The notes under the pieces are model-generated. The model did not search any database, had not been told where the DNA came from, and saw nothing but the letters and a program-made list of their open reading frames with translations. DNA of 64,000 nt. Source: Halopseudomonas sabulinigri (lineage in GTDB: Bacteria; Pseudomonadota; Gammaproteobacteria; Pseudomonadales; Pseudomonadaceae). The position numbers were made by a program, and so were the translations under genes. The stretch covers positions 62,001-126,000 of the forward strand of contig NZ_LT629763.1 of NCBI RefSeq assembly GCF_900105255.1, given 5' to 3'. Below, piece by piece: positions 28,150-36,649 of the stretch. Positions within the stretch are counted from its first letter, which is position 1; each line of letters starts with the position of its first letter.

Positions 28150-29580
28150 ATGGCCGACACCGGCATATTGAAGCGCTCCACAATTCTTATTCACGGCTCC
28201 ATCGGTATGCCGCTGGCGATCATCGGTTACCCGCTGGTGGTGTATTTGCCGCCGTTCTATGCACAGGAAGTGGGTCTGAACATGGCGCTGATGGCGCTTG
28301 TTCTGGTGTTTGCGCGGATCACCGATGTGATTACCGACCCGCTGATCGGCACCCTGAGTGATCGCTGGCAAACCCGCTTTGGCCGTCGCAAGCCCTGGTT
28401 GGTGATGGGGGTGCCGCTGATGCTGATGGGCACCATCATGATATTCATGCCACCGGAGGGTGTGGGTATTGGCCACCTGCTGTTCTGGACCGTGTTGATG
28501 TACCTCGGCTGGACCATGGTGACGCTGCCGTATGGCGCCTGGGGCGCAGAGCTCTCCAACCTGTATCACCAGCGTAGCCGGGTAGTGGCCTCGCGTGAGG
28601 GCTACGTACTGATCGGGCTGTTCCTTGCGGCCCTGGCACCGGCCATAGTGCAGGCGTTGGGCGCGCGTTATCAGGCCGGGCAGACCGAAGGCTTTTTGAT
28701 GGAGTCGGCCGTCTGGCTATTCGGCAAGGACGGTGAGCTGGGCATTGGCTACGGACCCATTCTGGCGGTGATGGCTTGGTTGATGATCATTCTCTTGCCG
28801 CTGACAGTCCTGCTGGTGGTCACCCGCGTCAAGGAAGCGCCGTCGCAATCGGTACAACGTACCGAGTGGAAGCAGGGGCTGCGAGTACTGAAGAACAACG
28901 GTCCGTTCAAGCGCATGATTTTGATGCTGCTGGTGGTGGTAACGGGCGAATCGTTCCGCAACGCGCTCTCGGTATTTTTCATGCAGCACGTGATCCAGAT
29001 TCAGGCGCAGATCGGTCTTATGTACCTGCTGTATTTTGGCGTTGGCATTCTGGGTATTCCCTTCTGGCTGCTGGTGGGCAAGCGCATTGGCAAGCACAAG
29101 GCGTTTTGCATGGCGTTGGGGATTTCCAGTGCCAGCATCCTGTGCATGTTCTTCCTCGGGGCCGGGCAACTACTGCCCTTTGCAGTGTTGTTCTGCGTCA
29201 AGGGCTTCTGTTTTGCCGCGTTCCAGTTTCTGCCGCTGTCGATGCTGGCGGATATCGTTGATCTGGATACCGCGCGCAGCAAGGAGCACCGTACTGGGTT
29301 GTTTTTTGCCATCGCTGGCATGGCGCAGAAGATGGCCATGGCGTTGGGCCTTGGGCTCTCGCTTGGGTTACTGGCGCTGGTCGGGTTTGACGCCAAAGCG
29401 GTTGAGCACAGCGCCAACCAGCTGCTGTCGTTGCGCGTGCTTTATATTCTGGGGCCTGTGCTGTTGTATATGACGGCCTTTGCTATCGCCTGGAAGTACC
29501 CGTTGACCGCTGCGCGCCAGGAGCGCATCAATCAGTGGGTCGTTCGCCGCAACACACGACTGGGCCGCACGGCCGGCTAG
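28150..29580 (+). CDS. MFS / GPH-type sugar or organic solute symporter
   Basis: A 476-residue transporter with about 12 transmembrane segments. DVITDPLIGTLSDRWQTRFGRRKPW near residues 55-80 is the hallmark of the glycoside-pentoside-hexuronide cation symporter group (MelB-like). Substrate is not evident, and no glycosidase lies beside it. A purine-rich GGAGAAAAGC ribosome site precedes the ATG. It stands alone between a divergent transporter and the next unit. Confidence 0.82.
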   Translation: MADTGILKRSTILIHGSIGMPLAIIGYPLVVYLPPFYAQEVGLNMALMALVLVFARITDVITDPLIGTLSDRWQTRFGRRKPWLVMGVPLMLMGTIMIFMPPEGVGIGHLLFWTVLMYLGWTMVTLPYGAWGAELSNLYHQRSRVVASREGYVLIGLFLAALAPAIVQALGARYQAGQTEGFLMESAVWLFGKDGELGIGYGPILAVMAWLMIILLPLTVLLVVTRVKEAPSQSVQRTEWKQGLRVLKNNGPFKRMILMLLVVVTGESFRNALSVFFMQHVIQIQAQIGLMYLLYFGVGILGIPFWLLVGKRIGKHKAFCMALGISSASILCMFFLGAGQLLPFAVLFCVKGFCFAAFQFLPLSMLADIVDLDTARSKEHRTGLFFAIAGMAQKMAMALGLGLSLGLLALVGFDAKAVEHSANQLLSLRVLYILGPVLLYMTAFAIAWKYPLTAARQERINQWVVRRNTRLGRTAG

Positions 29581-29742
29581 TAAGGTCCGGTTGCTGACGG
29601 TCAGCATGTGCTGCCCGTCAGCCGACTCTGTGTCGGGCGTTTTTCCTTTGCGCTTTGCTGCCGGCTTCCGCCGGTATGTATTACTTGGGTATGCTGGCGT
29701 ACTTCAATGATTGAACGCCATGGCACAAGGAACTTCAGGCCC

Positions 29743-31620
29743 ATGTCTGAGCACTCGCAATTTCGTTTGCTGCGTAGCAAGCGCTTCTTACCCTTCTTTC
29801 TCAGCCAGCTGCTGGGCGCTTTCAACGACAACCTGTTCAAGCAGGCATTGATTCTGGCGATTCTGTTCAAGCTCAGTTTTTCGGCCGACAGTGACTTGTT
29901 GATCAACCTCAGTGCCATGCTGTTTGTACTGCCGTTCTTCCTGTTCTCCGCACTGGGTGGGCAGTTTGGCGAAAAGTACCGCAAGGATGCACTCATCCGT
30001 CGTATCAAACTGGGTGAGGTGGTGATCATGCTGGTGGGCGCATTCAGCCTGTGGCAGGGCAGCCTGCCGCTCATGCTGGTGGTGCTGTTTGCCATGGGTA
30101 CCCAGTCGGCGCTGTTTGGTCCGGTCAAATATTCGATACTCCCGCAGCACCTGCAAGAAGACGAGCTGATTGGCGGCAATGCGCTGGTCGAGATGGGCAC
30201 CTTTCTGGCGATTCTCGGCGGCACGCTCTATGCGGGACTGTTGATGTCGGGTACGACTTGGGCGCACTGGGTCGGCGGCTCTGTGGTGGCGCTGGCGGTG
30301 CTGGGTTATCTGGCCAGTCGGCGCATTCCCGCCGCGCCGGCGGCATTGCCCGAGCTGGCACTGGACTGGAACATCTTTCGCCAGTCCTGGTCAATTTTGC
30401 GCCTCGGTCTGGCAAAGCAGGTGCCCTCCGTGTCGCGGTCGATTCTGGGCAACTCCTGGTTCTGGTTTCTGGGCGCAACCTACCTCACGCAGATTCCGGC
30501 TTACGCCAAGGAATACCTGTTTGGCGACGAGAGCGTGGTCACGCTGATTCTTACCGTGTTTTCGGTCGGTATTGCACTGGGTTCTATGCTCTGCGAGCGG
30601 CTCTCCGGGCATAAGGTTGAAATCGGTCTGGTACCCTTTGGTTCAATGGGGCTGACAGTGTTTGGCTTATTGCTGTGGTGGGTCTCGGGCGCCGTAACGC
30701 CGGGCAATATTGCCTACACCTGGACCGCCTTGTTGGTTCAGCCAGCAGCCTGGATGGCGATGGGCAGTATTCTGGGGCTGGGTATTTTTGGCGGCTTTTA
30801 CATAGTGCCGCTGTACGCGTTGATTCAATCGCGTACCCATGAGGACGAACGCGCGCGGGTAATTGCTGCCAACAATATTCTCAATGCGCTATTGATGGTC
30901 TGCTCGGCGATTCTATCCATTGTGCTACTCGGCGTTGCCGGCTTCAGTATCCCGCAGGTGTTTCTCACTATCTCGCTGCTGAACATACTGGTGAACCTGT
31001 ACATCTTCAGCGTGGTGCCGGAATTTACCATGCGCTTTCTGGTCTGGCTGCTGGGCCATTCGATGTACCGCGTGGAGCATCAGAACCTTGCGGCCATCCC
31101 GGACGAAGGGCCTTGTGTGCTGGTGTGCAATCACGTCTCTTTTGTCGATGCGCTGCTGATTGGTGGTGCCGTGCGGCGGCCGGTGCGCTTTGTCATGTAC
31201 TACAAGATCTACCGCCTGCCGGTGCTCAACTTCATCTTCCGCACCGCCGGCACCGTGCCCATTGCCGGTCGACAGGAGGATGAGGCCATCTATGAGGCGG
31301 CGTTCAAGCGCATTGATGCGTACCTGCAGGCGGGTGAGGTGGTGTGTATATTTCCGGAAGGCAAGCTGAGCGCCGATGGCGAGATGAGCGAATTCCGCAG
31401 TGGTATCAGCCGCATACTGGAGAGCAATCCGGTACCGGTAATTCCGATGGCGTTGCAGGGTTTGTGGGGTAGTTTTTTCAGTCGCGACCCGAACAAGGGC
31501 TTTTTTCGGCGCTTCTGGTCAAGGGTAGGCTTGGTAGCGGGGGAGGCCTTGCAGCCAGAGCAGGCTGAGCCGGCGGTATTGCAAAGCCAGGTGCAGACTC
31601 TACGCGGTGATCGGCGTTAG
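29743..31620 (+). CDS. MFS transporter fused to a PlsC-type acyltransferase
   Basis: A 625-residue protein with two parts. Residues 1-410 form an MFS domain (FFLSQLLGAFNDNLFKQAL is typical of LplT-like lysophospholipid transporters). Residues about 430-620 form a glycerophosphate acyltransferase with NHVSFVD (the HX4D motif) and FPEGKLSADGEMSEFRSG. The layout is that of the Aas/LplT lysophospholipid recycling system, but without the acyl-ACP synthetase domain, so uptake or flipping of lysophospholipid followed by re-acylation is inferred. I chose the ATG at 29743; the frame is open to 29608. AAGGA is found about 11 bases before it. Confidence 0.85.
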   Translation: MSEHSQFRLLRSKRFLPFFLSQLLGAFNDNLFKQALILAILFKLSFSADSDLLINLSAMLFVLPFFLFSALGGQFGEKYRKDALIRRIKLGEVVIMLVGAFSLWQGSLPLMLVVLFAMGTQSALFGPVKYSILPQHLQEDELIGGNALVEMGTFLAILGGTLYAGLLMSGTTWAHWVGGSVVALAVLGYLASRRIPAAPAALPELALDWNIFRQSWSILRLGLAKQVPSVSRSILGNSWFWFLGATYLTQIPAYAKEYLFGDESVVTLILTVFSVGIALGSMLCERLSGHKVEIGLVPFGSMGLTVFGLLLWWVSGAVTPGNIAYTWTALLVQPAAWMAMGSILGLGIFGGFYIVPLYALIQSRTHEDERARVIAANNILNALLMVCSAILSIVLLGVAGFSIPQVFLTISLLNILVNLYIFSVVPEFTMRFLVWLLGHSMYRVEHQNLAAIPDEGPCVLVCNHVSFVDALLIGGAVRRPVRFVMYYKIYRLPVLNFIFRTAGTVPIAGRQEDEAIYEAAFKRIDAYLQAGEVVCIFPEGKLSADGEMSEFRSGISRILESNPVPVIPMALQGLWGSFFSRDPNKGFFRRFWSRVGLVAGEALQPEQAEPAVLQSQVQTLRGDRR

Positions 31621-31642
31621 AGTCTGTGCACGTGGGGCTGGG

Positions 31643-31897
31643 TTACTCTGCGGTTTTGGCCGCTACCGCGGGCTTGGCGGCTGGCTTGCCGGCGCGGGGT
31701 GAGCTGTAGGTCTGACCGCTTTTGCCGTTGGGGATCTGCTGGATTTCGCCACCCGACGACAGAAAGGCTTCGATCTGGTTGTCGATGGACTGGCTGGTGG
31801 CAACAGCCGCATCGGCTTTGCGCTTACTGGTGGTGGTTTTCGGTGCAGTGGTTTTTGCTGCCGCGGGTGCTTTTGACTCGGTTGTTTTGGCGGTCAT
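31643..31897 (-). CDS. Small Ala/Lys/Thr-rich protein, function unknown
   Basis: An 84-residue basic protein. Residues 1-32 and 68-84 are low-complexity Ala/Lys/Thr/Pro. Between them lies a more specific segment, SIDNQIEAFLSSGGEIQQIP then NGKSGQTYSSPRAG. There is no signal peptide or membrane segment. Nucleic-acid binding is plausible from composition, but I do not recognise the family. It is convergent with the acyltransferase fusion (22 bases between stops). Confidence 0.55.
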   Translation of the reverse strand: MTAKTTESKAPAAAKTTAPKTTTSKRKADAAVATSQSIDNQIEAFLSSGGEIQQIPNGKSGQTYSSPRAGKPAAKPAVAAKTAE

Positions 31898-32181
31898 GTG
31901 GGGCCTGTGTGGTTAGCGGGTAGTCAGCCAGCTTACAGGTTTTTGCACTTTTTTGCTGAACTTTCTCTTGACCTCAGGTCGAGCAGGTATTAGTGGTTTG
32001 GCTTTAGCGCGGCTGTTGGCTGTGTGCTGGGCAGGTTAGCGATCTGCGCAGAGAGAGTGGCGCCGGGCGAGTGGCGCTGGTCGAGACGGAACTCGACCTG
32101 CCCAGCATTAACGCCATCCCCTAGGTAAAGGGGTGGTTATTTTCTGGGAGGGCGGGTTCCGGTCCGGCCGAGAGGCAGGAA
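31898..32181. other. Intergenic region with a palindromic repeat
   Basis: No gene is seen here. It carries copy 1 of the GGTCGAG-type repeat (32077-32106) and a C-rich/A-rich stretch ccccta ggtaaagggg with a small stem near 32117-32133. Confidence 0.5.
32077..32106 (+). repeat. GGTCGAG..CTCGACC palindromic repeat, copy 1
   Basis: ctggtcgagacggaactcg followed by acctgcccag. The inner GGTCGAG and CTCGACC are inverted. The reverse complement recurs at 35411-35439 with about 90% identity. Confidence 0.65.
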
Positions 32182-32661
32182 TCAGTGCTGGTGACCGCCC
32201 GCACCGTGCGCGTGGCCATGCGCCAGCTCATCTTCGGTCGCTTCACGTACATCCAGAATGTCGATAGTGAAGGTCAGTTCGCGACCGGCCAGCGGATGAT
32301 TGCCATCCACGACAACCTGCGACAGACCGGGCTTGACGACGGTGACCTGGCGCGGACCCTGTTCGGTCTGCAGCACGGCGATCATGCCGGGCTTCCACTT
32401 CTTGGCACCCTGCAGACGTTTGGCCTGAACCTTTTGAATAGCGTTGTCGCGCGGTTGGCCATAGGCTTTTTCCGGCGCGATGGTGACGCTGAAGCTGTCG
32501 CCCGCGGTGCGGCCTTCCAATGCCTCGATCAGACCGTCGATCAGACCAGCCTGGCCATGCAGGTAAAGTACCGGCTCGTGTTTACGTGAGCTCTCAATCG
32601 GTCCGTTGCTGTCGGACAGGTCGTAGTGAAACTGCACTACGGTTTTATCGGCTATTTGCAT
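32182..32661 (-). CDS. slyD: FKBP-type peptidyl-prolyl isomerase SlyD
   Basis: A 159-residue SlyD: N-terminal FKBP half with VVQFHYDLSD, an inserted-flap domain in the middle (about residues 70-125), NHPLAGRELTFTIDILDVREA, and a short His-rich tail (HGHAHGAGGHQH) that binds nickel. It acts as a prolyl isomerase and chaperone, and delivers nickel for metalloenzymes such as hydrogenase. It stands 75 bases upstream of the msrA stop, on the same strand. Confidence 0.93.
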   Translation of the reverse strand: MQIADKTVVQFHYDLSDSNGPIESSRKHEPVLYLHGQAGLIDGLIEALEGRTAGDSFSVTIAPEKAYGQPRDNAIQKVQAKRLQGAKKWKPGMIAVLQTEQGPRQVTVVKPGLSQVVVDGNHPLAGRELTFTIDILDVREATEDELAHGHAHGAGGHQH

Positions 32662-32736
32662 AACGTGAATCCATACGGGCTGAATAATGAAAGTGCGCCA
32701 TTATCCAGCCTCGCTCGGCGGATTACCACGCCTGCG

Positions 32737-33342
32737 TCAGTTTCCCCACAACTCTTCCAGACGGGCGTCGCGGCCGCAGGTAGTGCGATAGAAGTTGTAA
32801 CGCAGCGGATTCTTGTTGTGGTAGTCCTGATGGTAATCCTCGGCGGGGTAGAAGGGCTTGAGCGGCAATATCGCAGTGACGATGGGATCGTCAAAACGCC
32901 CCGAGTCCTTCAGCTTCTTCAAGGAGGCTTCGAGCACCTGCTTCTGCTGCTCATCGGCGTAATAAACAGCGCTGCGGTATTGGGGGCCGTGATCACAGAA
33001 CTGAGCGTTGGCGGTCAGCGGATCGATTGTCGGCCAGAATGCCTCGACCAGTTTCGCGTAGCTGGTTTTCTGCGGATCATAAAACACGGCAACCGATTCT
33101 ATGTGCGCAGTGCGGCCGGAGGAGACCTGCTCATAGTCGGCGGTTTCCGCCGCGCCGCCGGTATAACCTGAAATGGTTTCCAGTACGCCGGGCACCTTGT
33201 CAAAGTCCGACTCGGTACACCAGAAGCAACCGCCGGAGAAAACGGCCATTGCGCTGCCCTCAGGGCCTTTGTCGAGTGGCTCAGCTGCCTGTGCCAGGCT
33301 GGCACAGAGCAGTAGGGCGCTAGTCAGAAGAAGGTTTTTCAT
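32737..33342 (-). CDS. msrA: Exported peptide-methionine (S)-S-oxide reductase MsrA
   Basis: A 201-residue MsrA with a Sec signal peptide (MKNLLLTSALLLCASLAQA). The active-site GGCFWCTE is near residue 38, and EVFYDP-type VAVFYDPQKTSY, CDHGPQYRSAVYY and YHQDYHNKNP follow. It reduces the S form of methionine sulfoxide, here in the periplasm. The start shares ATGA with the msrB stop, so the two are co-translated and together cover both sulfoxide forms. Confidence 0.93.
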   Translation of the reverse strand: MKNLLLTSALLLCASLAQAAEPLDKGPEGSAMAVFSGGCFWCTESDFDKVPGVLETISGYTGGAAETADYEQVSSGRTAHIESVAVFYDPQKTSYAKLVEAFWPTIDPLTANAQFCDHGPQYRSAVYYADEQQKQVLEASLKKLKDSGRFDDPIVTAILPLKPFYPAEDYHQDYHNKNPLRYNFYRTTCGRDARLEELWGN

Positions 33343-33866
33343 GCATCACCTCGCAGTGCGGGCAGATCTTCGCCCTTGGGAATAAAGCGCAGTGCCACAC
33401 CGTTATTGCACCAGCGTTCGCCGCGCGGCTCAGGGCCGTCATCAAACACGTGCCCCTGATGACCACCGCAGCGCCCGCAGTGATACTCGGTACGTGGCCA
33501 GATCAGCGCGTAGTCGGCGCGGGTCGCCATGTGGCCATCAATCGGCTGGGTAAAACTGGGCCAACCGGTGCCACTGTCGAACTTGGCGCTGGCATTGAAC
33601 AGCGGCAGGTAGCAGGCGGCACAAACGTAGGTGCCGTCGTCATACAGTTTGTCCAGCGGGCTGCTGCCGGGGCGCTCGGTATCCTCTTCAAACAACACGT
33701 CGTACGCCTCTGCCGATACCTTGTCGCGCCAGTAGCTTTCCGGCTGATCCAGCGGCGTGATCTTGAGGGGCCCGGTCTTTTCATCCGCGAGGGCCGGCGC
33801 GGTCCGCGCCAACAGCGGAATAGCGGGGGCGGCAAGAAAGCCGCTCAACAGAGTTCTGCGTTTCAT
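33339..33866 (-). CDS. msrB: Exported peptide-methionine (R)-S-oxide reductase MsrB
   Basis: A 175-residue MsrB with an N-terminal RR-containing signal (MKRRTLLSGFLAAPAIPLLA) that may be Tat- or Sec-type. The zinc cysteines are in CAACYLP and CGRCGGHQGHVF, and the catalytic Cys is in RWCNNGVALRF. It reduces the R form of methionine sulfoxide. The signal and its partner indicate periplasmic repair of oxidised proteins. It is the first gene of the msrB-msrA unit. Confidence 0.92.
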   Translation of the reverse strand: MKRRTLLSGFLAAPAIPLLARTAPALADEKTGPLKITPLDQPESYWRDKVSAEAYDVLFEEDTERPGSSPLDKLYDDGTYVCAACYLPLFNASAKFDSGTGWPSFTQPIDGHMATRADYALIWPRTEYHCGRCGGHQGHVFDDGPEPRGERWCNNGVALRFIPKGEDLPALRGDA

Positions 33867-34054
33867 TGAAGCACCTTTGTCCGGTTGTGCGATGGCTGAT
33901 GACTATCTGACGCCGCGCAGCGGCGTTTGTTACAGCGGGCTGTCACGCATTGCCTGCGGTCAGAAAATAAGCCTGTTTTGTCTTGAGCCATCTTGGCTAA
34001 GTGTGCCGCTCAGGCTAGAGTCGTCTGGCCAACACATTCCAAGGAACAACAATA

Positions 34055-35320
34055 ATGCTGGATATCAGAGAAGGGGTACTGCGCACCAGAGTTTTGCTGC
34101 AGGGCGGGCTGCTGGCAGCCGGCTTGGTGCTGGGGCAGGCAGCCAATGCCGAGGCGCTGTCGCAACAGCGGCTGGACGCCTTCGCCAGCGCCATGCAGGC
34201 GCAGGTGGAGCAGGGCAAGATTGGCGGTATTGCGACGCTGGTCTATCAGAACGATGAAGTGGTGCAGCGGGGCAATTATGGCTTTCAGGATCGCGAAGCG
34301 GAAAAGCCGTTGCGCGACGATTCGCTCTACAAGATATTTTCCCTGACCAAGCTGGTCACCGGTACCGGCCTGCTGCAGTTATACGATCAGGGTAAGTTCC
34401 AGCTGGACGATCCCGTGGGCAAGTATCTACCGCAGCTGAAGGACTTGCAGGTGGCCGTGGCCGAGGGGCCGGATGGCTTCCCGCTGACCGAACCGGCCAA
34501 CCACCCTGTCACCATCCGCGAGCTGATGACGCACACCGCCGGTTTTACCTATGGCCGGTTTTCGCAGTCGCAGGTGGATGAACTGTACGTCAAGGCAGAC
34601 ATCCAGGATCCCAAGACTACGCTGGCGGTCATGATGGACAAGCTGGCCAGCATTCCGCTGCGTCAACAGCCGGGTACCGTCTGGCACTACAGCATCTCGG
34701 TAGACATTCAGGCGCGGTTGATCGAAGTGCTCTCTGATATGCCGTTTGACGCCTATTTGAAACAGCACGTGTTCGAGCCGCTGAACATGGTGGATACCGA
34801 TTTCTACGCACCGCCAGATAAGGCCGAGCGCTTGGCTGTTTCGTACATGCCGCAGGAAGACGGCTCGCTCAAGCCACTGCCGAATGACTTTTTCCTGAGC
34901 AAGCCCAGCTTTCTCAATGGCGGCGGCGGTTTGATCTCCAGTACCGACGACTACCTGCGCTTTGCCCGCATGCTGCTCAACGAGGGCGAGCTGGATGGTA
35001 AACGCCTGCTCAAGGCCGAGACGGTGCGGCTCATGCGGCAGAACCAGTTGCCGCAGGGTGTCGACAACATTGGTCCGTTCTTTCCCGGTAACCAGTTTGG
35101 CTTGAATGTGGCTGTTGTAAACGATTCCAAGGCGGCCGGTTATCTGCCAGAGGGTACTTTTTGGTGGTGGGGCATTCAGGGCGCCTGGGCCTGGATTGAC
35201 CCAACCAACAACAGCATCGTGCTGGGTATGATGCAAAACACCGATTACCGTCTGTCACGGGTTATTCACAACACGGCCAGCCAAGCGCTGTATGGGCCGG
35301 TGGAGCAGCAGAAGCAGTGA
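34055..35320 (+). CDS. Exported beta-lactamase-fold serine hydrolase
   Basis: A 421-residue protein of the class C beta-lactamase/esterase VIII fold. A signal-like hydrophobic stretch (LLQGGLLAAGLVLGQAANA) comes first. The SxxK nucleophile motif is SLTK near residue 104, and a YSIS segment near 211 gives the tyrosine position. The C-terminal GGG loop in FLNGGGGLIS and the late WWWGIQGAW are typical of esterase-like members rather than true AmpC, which would have KTG. It is therefore more likely an esterase or peptidase than a drug-resistance enzyme. AAGGAACAACAATA precedes the ATG. Confidence 0.82.
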   Translation: MLDIREGVLRTRVLLQGGLLAAGLVLGQAANAEALSQQRLDAFASAMQAQVEQGKIGGIATLVYQNDEVVQRGNYGFQDREAEKPLRDDSLYKIFSLTKLVTGTGLLQLYDQGKFQLDDPVGKYLPQLKDLQVAVAEGPDGFPLTEPANHPVTIRELMTHTAGFTYGRFSQSQVDELYVKADIQDPKTTLAVMMDKLASIPLRQQPGTVWHYSISVDIQARLIEVLSDMPFDAYLKQHVFEPLNMVDTDFYAPPDKAERLAVSYMPQEDGSLKPLPNDFFLSKPSFLNGGGGLISSTDDYLRFARMLLNEGELDGKRLLKAETVRLMRQNQLPQGVDNIGPFFPGNQFGLNVAVVNDSKAAGYLPEGTFWWWGIQGAWAWIDPTNNSIVLGMMQNTDYRLSRVIHNTASQALYGPVEQQKQ

Positions 35321-35410
35321 GCATTCTGCTTTCAGCAGAAAGCGGGGTAGCGGTTTAGGCCGTTGGTCGGGACGGCCCCTGACCCTCCCATGCTAAACGC
35401 CGCAGCGCAC

Positions 35411-35439
35411 CTGGGAAGGTCGAGTTCCAGCTCGACCAG
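35411..35439 (-). repeat. GGTCGAG..CTCGACC palindromic repeat, copy 2
   Basis: ctgggaaggtcgagttcc followed by agctcgaccag. It is the inverted counterpart of the copy at 32077-32106; the two flank the slyD-msrAB-hydrolase segment. Confidence 0.65.
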
Positions 35440-35460
35440 CGGCCTCGGCGTGGCAACTCA

Positions 35461-35490
35461 AGGCTGTTTTGAATACATCCAAAACAGCCT
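35461..35490. terminator. Perfect 10-bp hairpin between convergent genes
   Basis: AGGCTGTTTT / AAAACAGCCT with a 10-base loop, between the hydrolase (plus) and the ABC ATPase (minus). The T- and A-runs sit inside the stem, so it may terminate from either side; not proven. Confidence 0.55.
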
Positions 35491-35516
35491 CTGCTGCGCA
35501 TAGATTCGAGCACCGG

Positions 35517-36635
35517 CTAACTGTTGGCGACACCCGCATCCAGCACCTGCTCCAGCGGCAGCCGGGCGTGCAGGTTGACGCTGCCCTGCGCAGCGAAGAT
35601 CACCAGGTGCTCGGCCGCCACGCGGATACCCAGGCTATCGCCAACACTGTGGTCTGCGTGGCTAGGGAAGATGGCTTCCAGCACGCTGCCGGTCGGTAGC
35701 TGCAATTGGTAGAGAATATTGGCGCCAAGAAAGGTACGCCCCAATACCTGTGCTCGCAGGTCGCCATCTGGCGCGGCGACCACATCGTCTGGCCGCAACA
35801 GGACATCAACGGCGCTACCTACCGGCAGGCGGTAGGCCCGGTTGCCGCGAATCAGGCCCAGTTCGGTCTGGACGGTATCCGGCGTCACCATCTGCCCGCG
35901 AATGAAATACCCCTGACCGATAAAACTGGCGACGAAAGGCGTGGCCGGCTCGTGGTAGAGGTTGTAGGGCGTATCCCATTGCTGCAGCTGGCCATCCTTC
36001 AGCACTGCGACGTGGTCGCAGACGGCGAAGGCTTCGCTCTGGTCGTGAGTGACCAGCATGGCGCTGATGCCGCGGCTCTTGAGTATCTCGCGCACTTCGC
36101 CAGACAAGCGGCGGCGCAGCTCACCGTCCAGATTGGAGAAGGGCTCATCCAGCAATAGCAGTTTGGGATCGGGTGCCATGGCGCGCGCGAGGGCGACGCG
36201 TTGTTGCTGGCCGCCTGAGAGTTCGTGCGGGTAGCGCTTGCCCAGCTGGCTGAGTTTGACCAGATCGAGCAGCTCACTCACCAGGCGTTTACGCTCGGGG
36301 TGCTTGTGAATGCCGAAGGCGATGTTGTCGGCTACGGTCAAATGGGGGAAGAGCGCGTAATCCTGGAACACCATGCCGATGCGCCGCTGCTCGGGCGGCA
36401 GGCGCGTGCTGGCGCTGGACAGCACTTGGCCATCGAGCACGATAGTGCCGGCACTGACCGGCTCAAACCCGGCAATCGCCCGCAAGGTGGTGGTTTTTCC
36501 GCAGCCGGAGGGCCCCAGTAGGCAACCAATGTCGCCGGGGCGCAGGTGCAGGTTGAGGTCGGCGACTACGGTATGTTCGCCGTAACCGCAGGCGAGCTGG
36601 TTGAGCTCAAGCAGGGCCTTGGACTGACTGGGCAT
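35517..36635 (-). CDS. ABC transporter ATP-binding protein (FbpC/PotA-like)
   Basis: A 372-residue ATPase. Walker A GPSGCGKTT near residue 43, Q-loop FQDYALFPHLTV, signature LSGGQQQR, Walker B LLLLDEPFSNLD and the H-loop MLVTHDQSEA are intact. A C-terminal TOBE-like domain follows from about residue 240, as in importers for ferric iron, polyamine or similar solutes. No permease or binding protein lies nearby, so it must work with subunits encoded elsewhere. It is 14 bases after argF on the same strand, so probably co-transcribed. Confidence 0.88.
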   Translation of the reverse strand: MPSQSKALLELNQLACGYGEHTVVADLNLHLRPGDIGCLLGPSGCGKTTTLRAIAGFEPVSAGTIVLDGQVLSSASTRLPPEQRRIGMVFQDYALFPHLTVADNIAFGIHKHPERKRLVSELLDLVKLSQLGKRYPHELSGGQQQRVALARAMAPDPKLLLLDEPFSNLDGELRRRLSGEVREILKSRGISAMLVTHDQSEAFAVCDHVAVLKDGQLQQWDTPYNLYHEPATPFVASFIGQGYFIRGQMVTPDTVQTELGLIRGNRAYRLPVGSAVDVLLRPDDVVAAPDGDLRAQVLGRTFLGANILYQLQLPTGSVLEAIFPSHADHSVGDSLGIRVAAEHLVIFAAQGSVNLHARLPLEQVLDAGVANS

Positions 36636-36649
36636 GCAGCGTCTCCGCG

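Noticed and set aside
27763-28569. 268-codon minus-strand frame across the transporter spacer
   Set aside because: More than half overlaps the GPH-type transporter, with low-complexity translation and no ribosome site; the spacer is better read as a control region.
34055-35320. Reading the serine hydrolase as an AmpC beta-lactamase
   Set aside because: SxxK is present but the KTG motif is not visible; esterase/peptidase-like features predominate.
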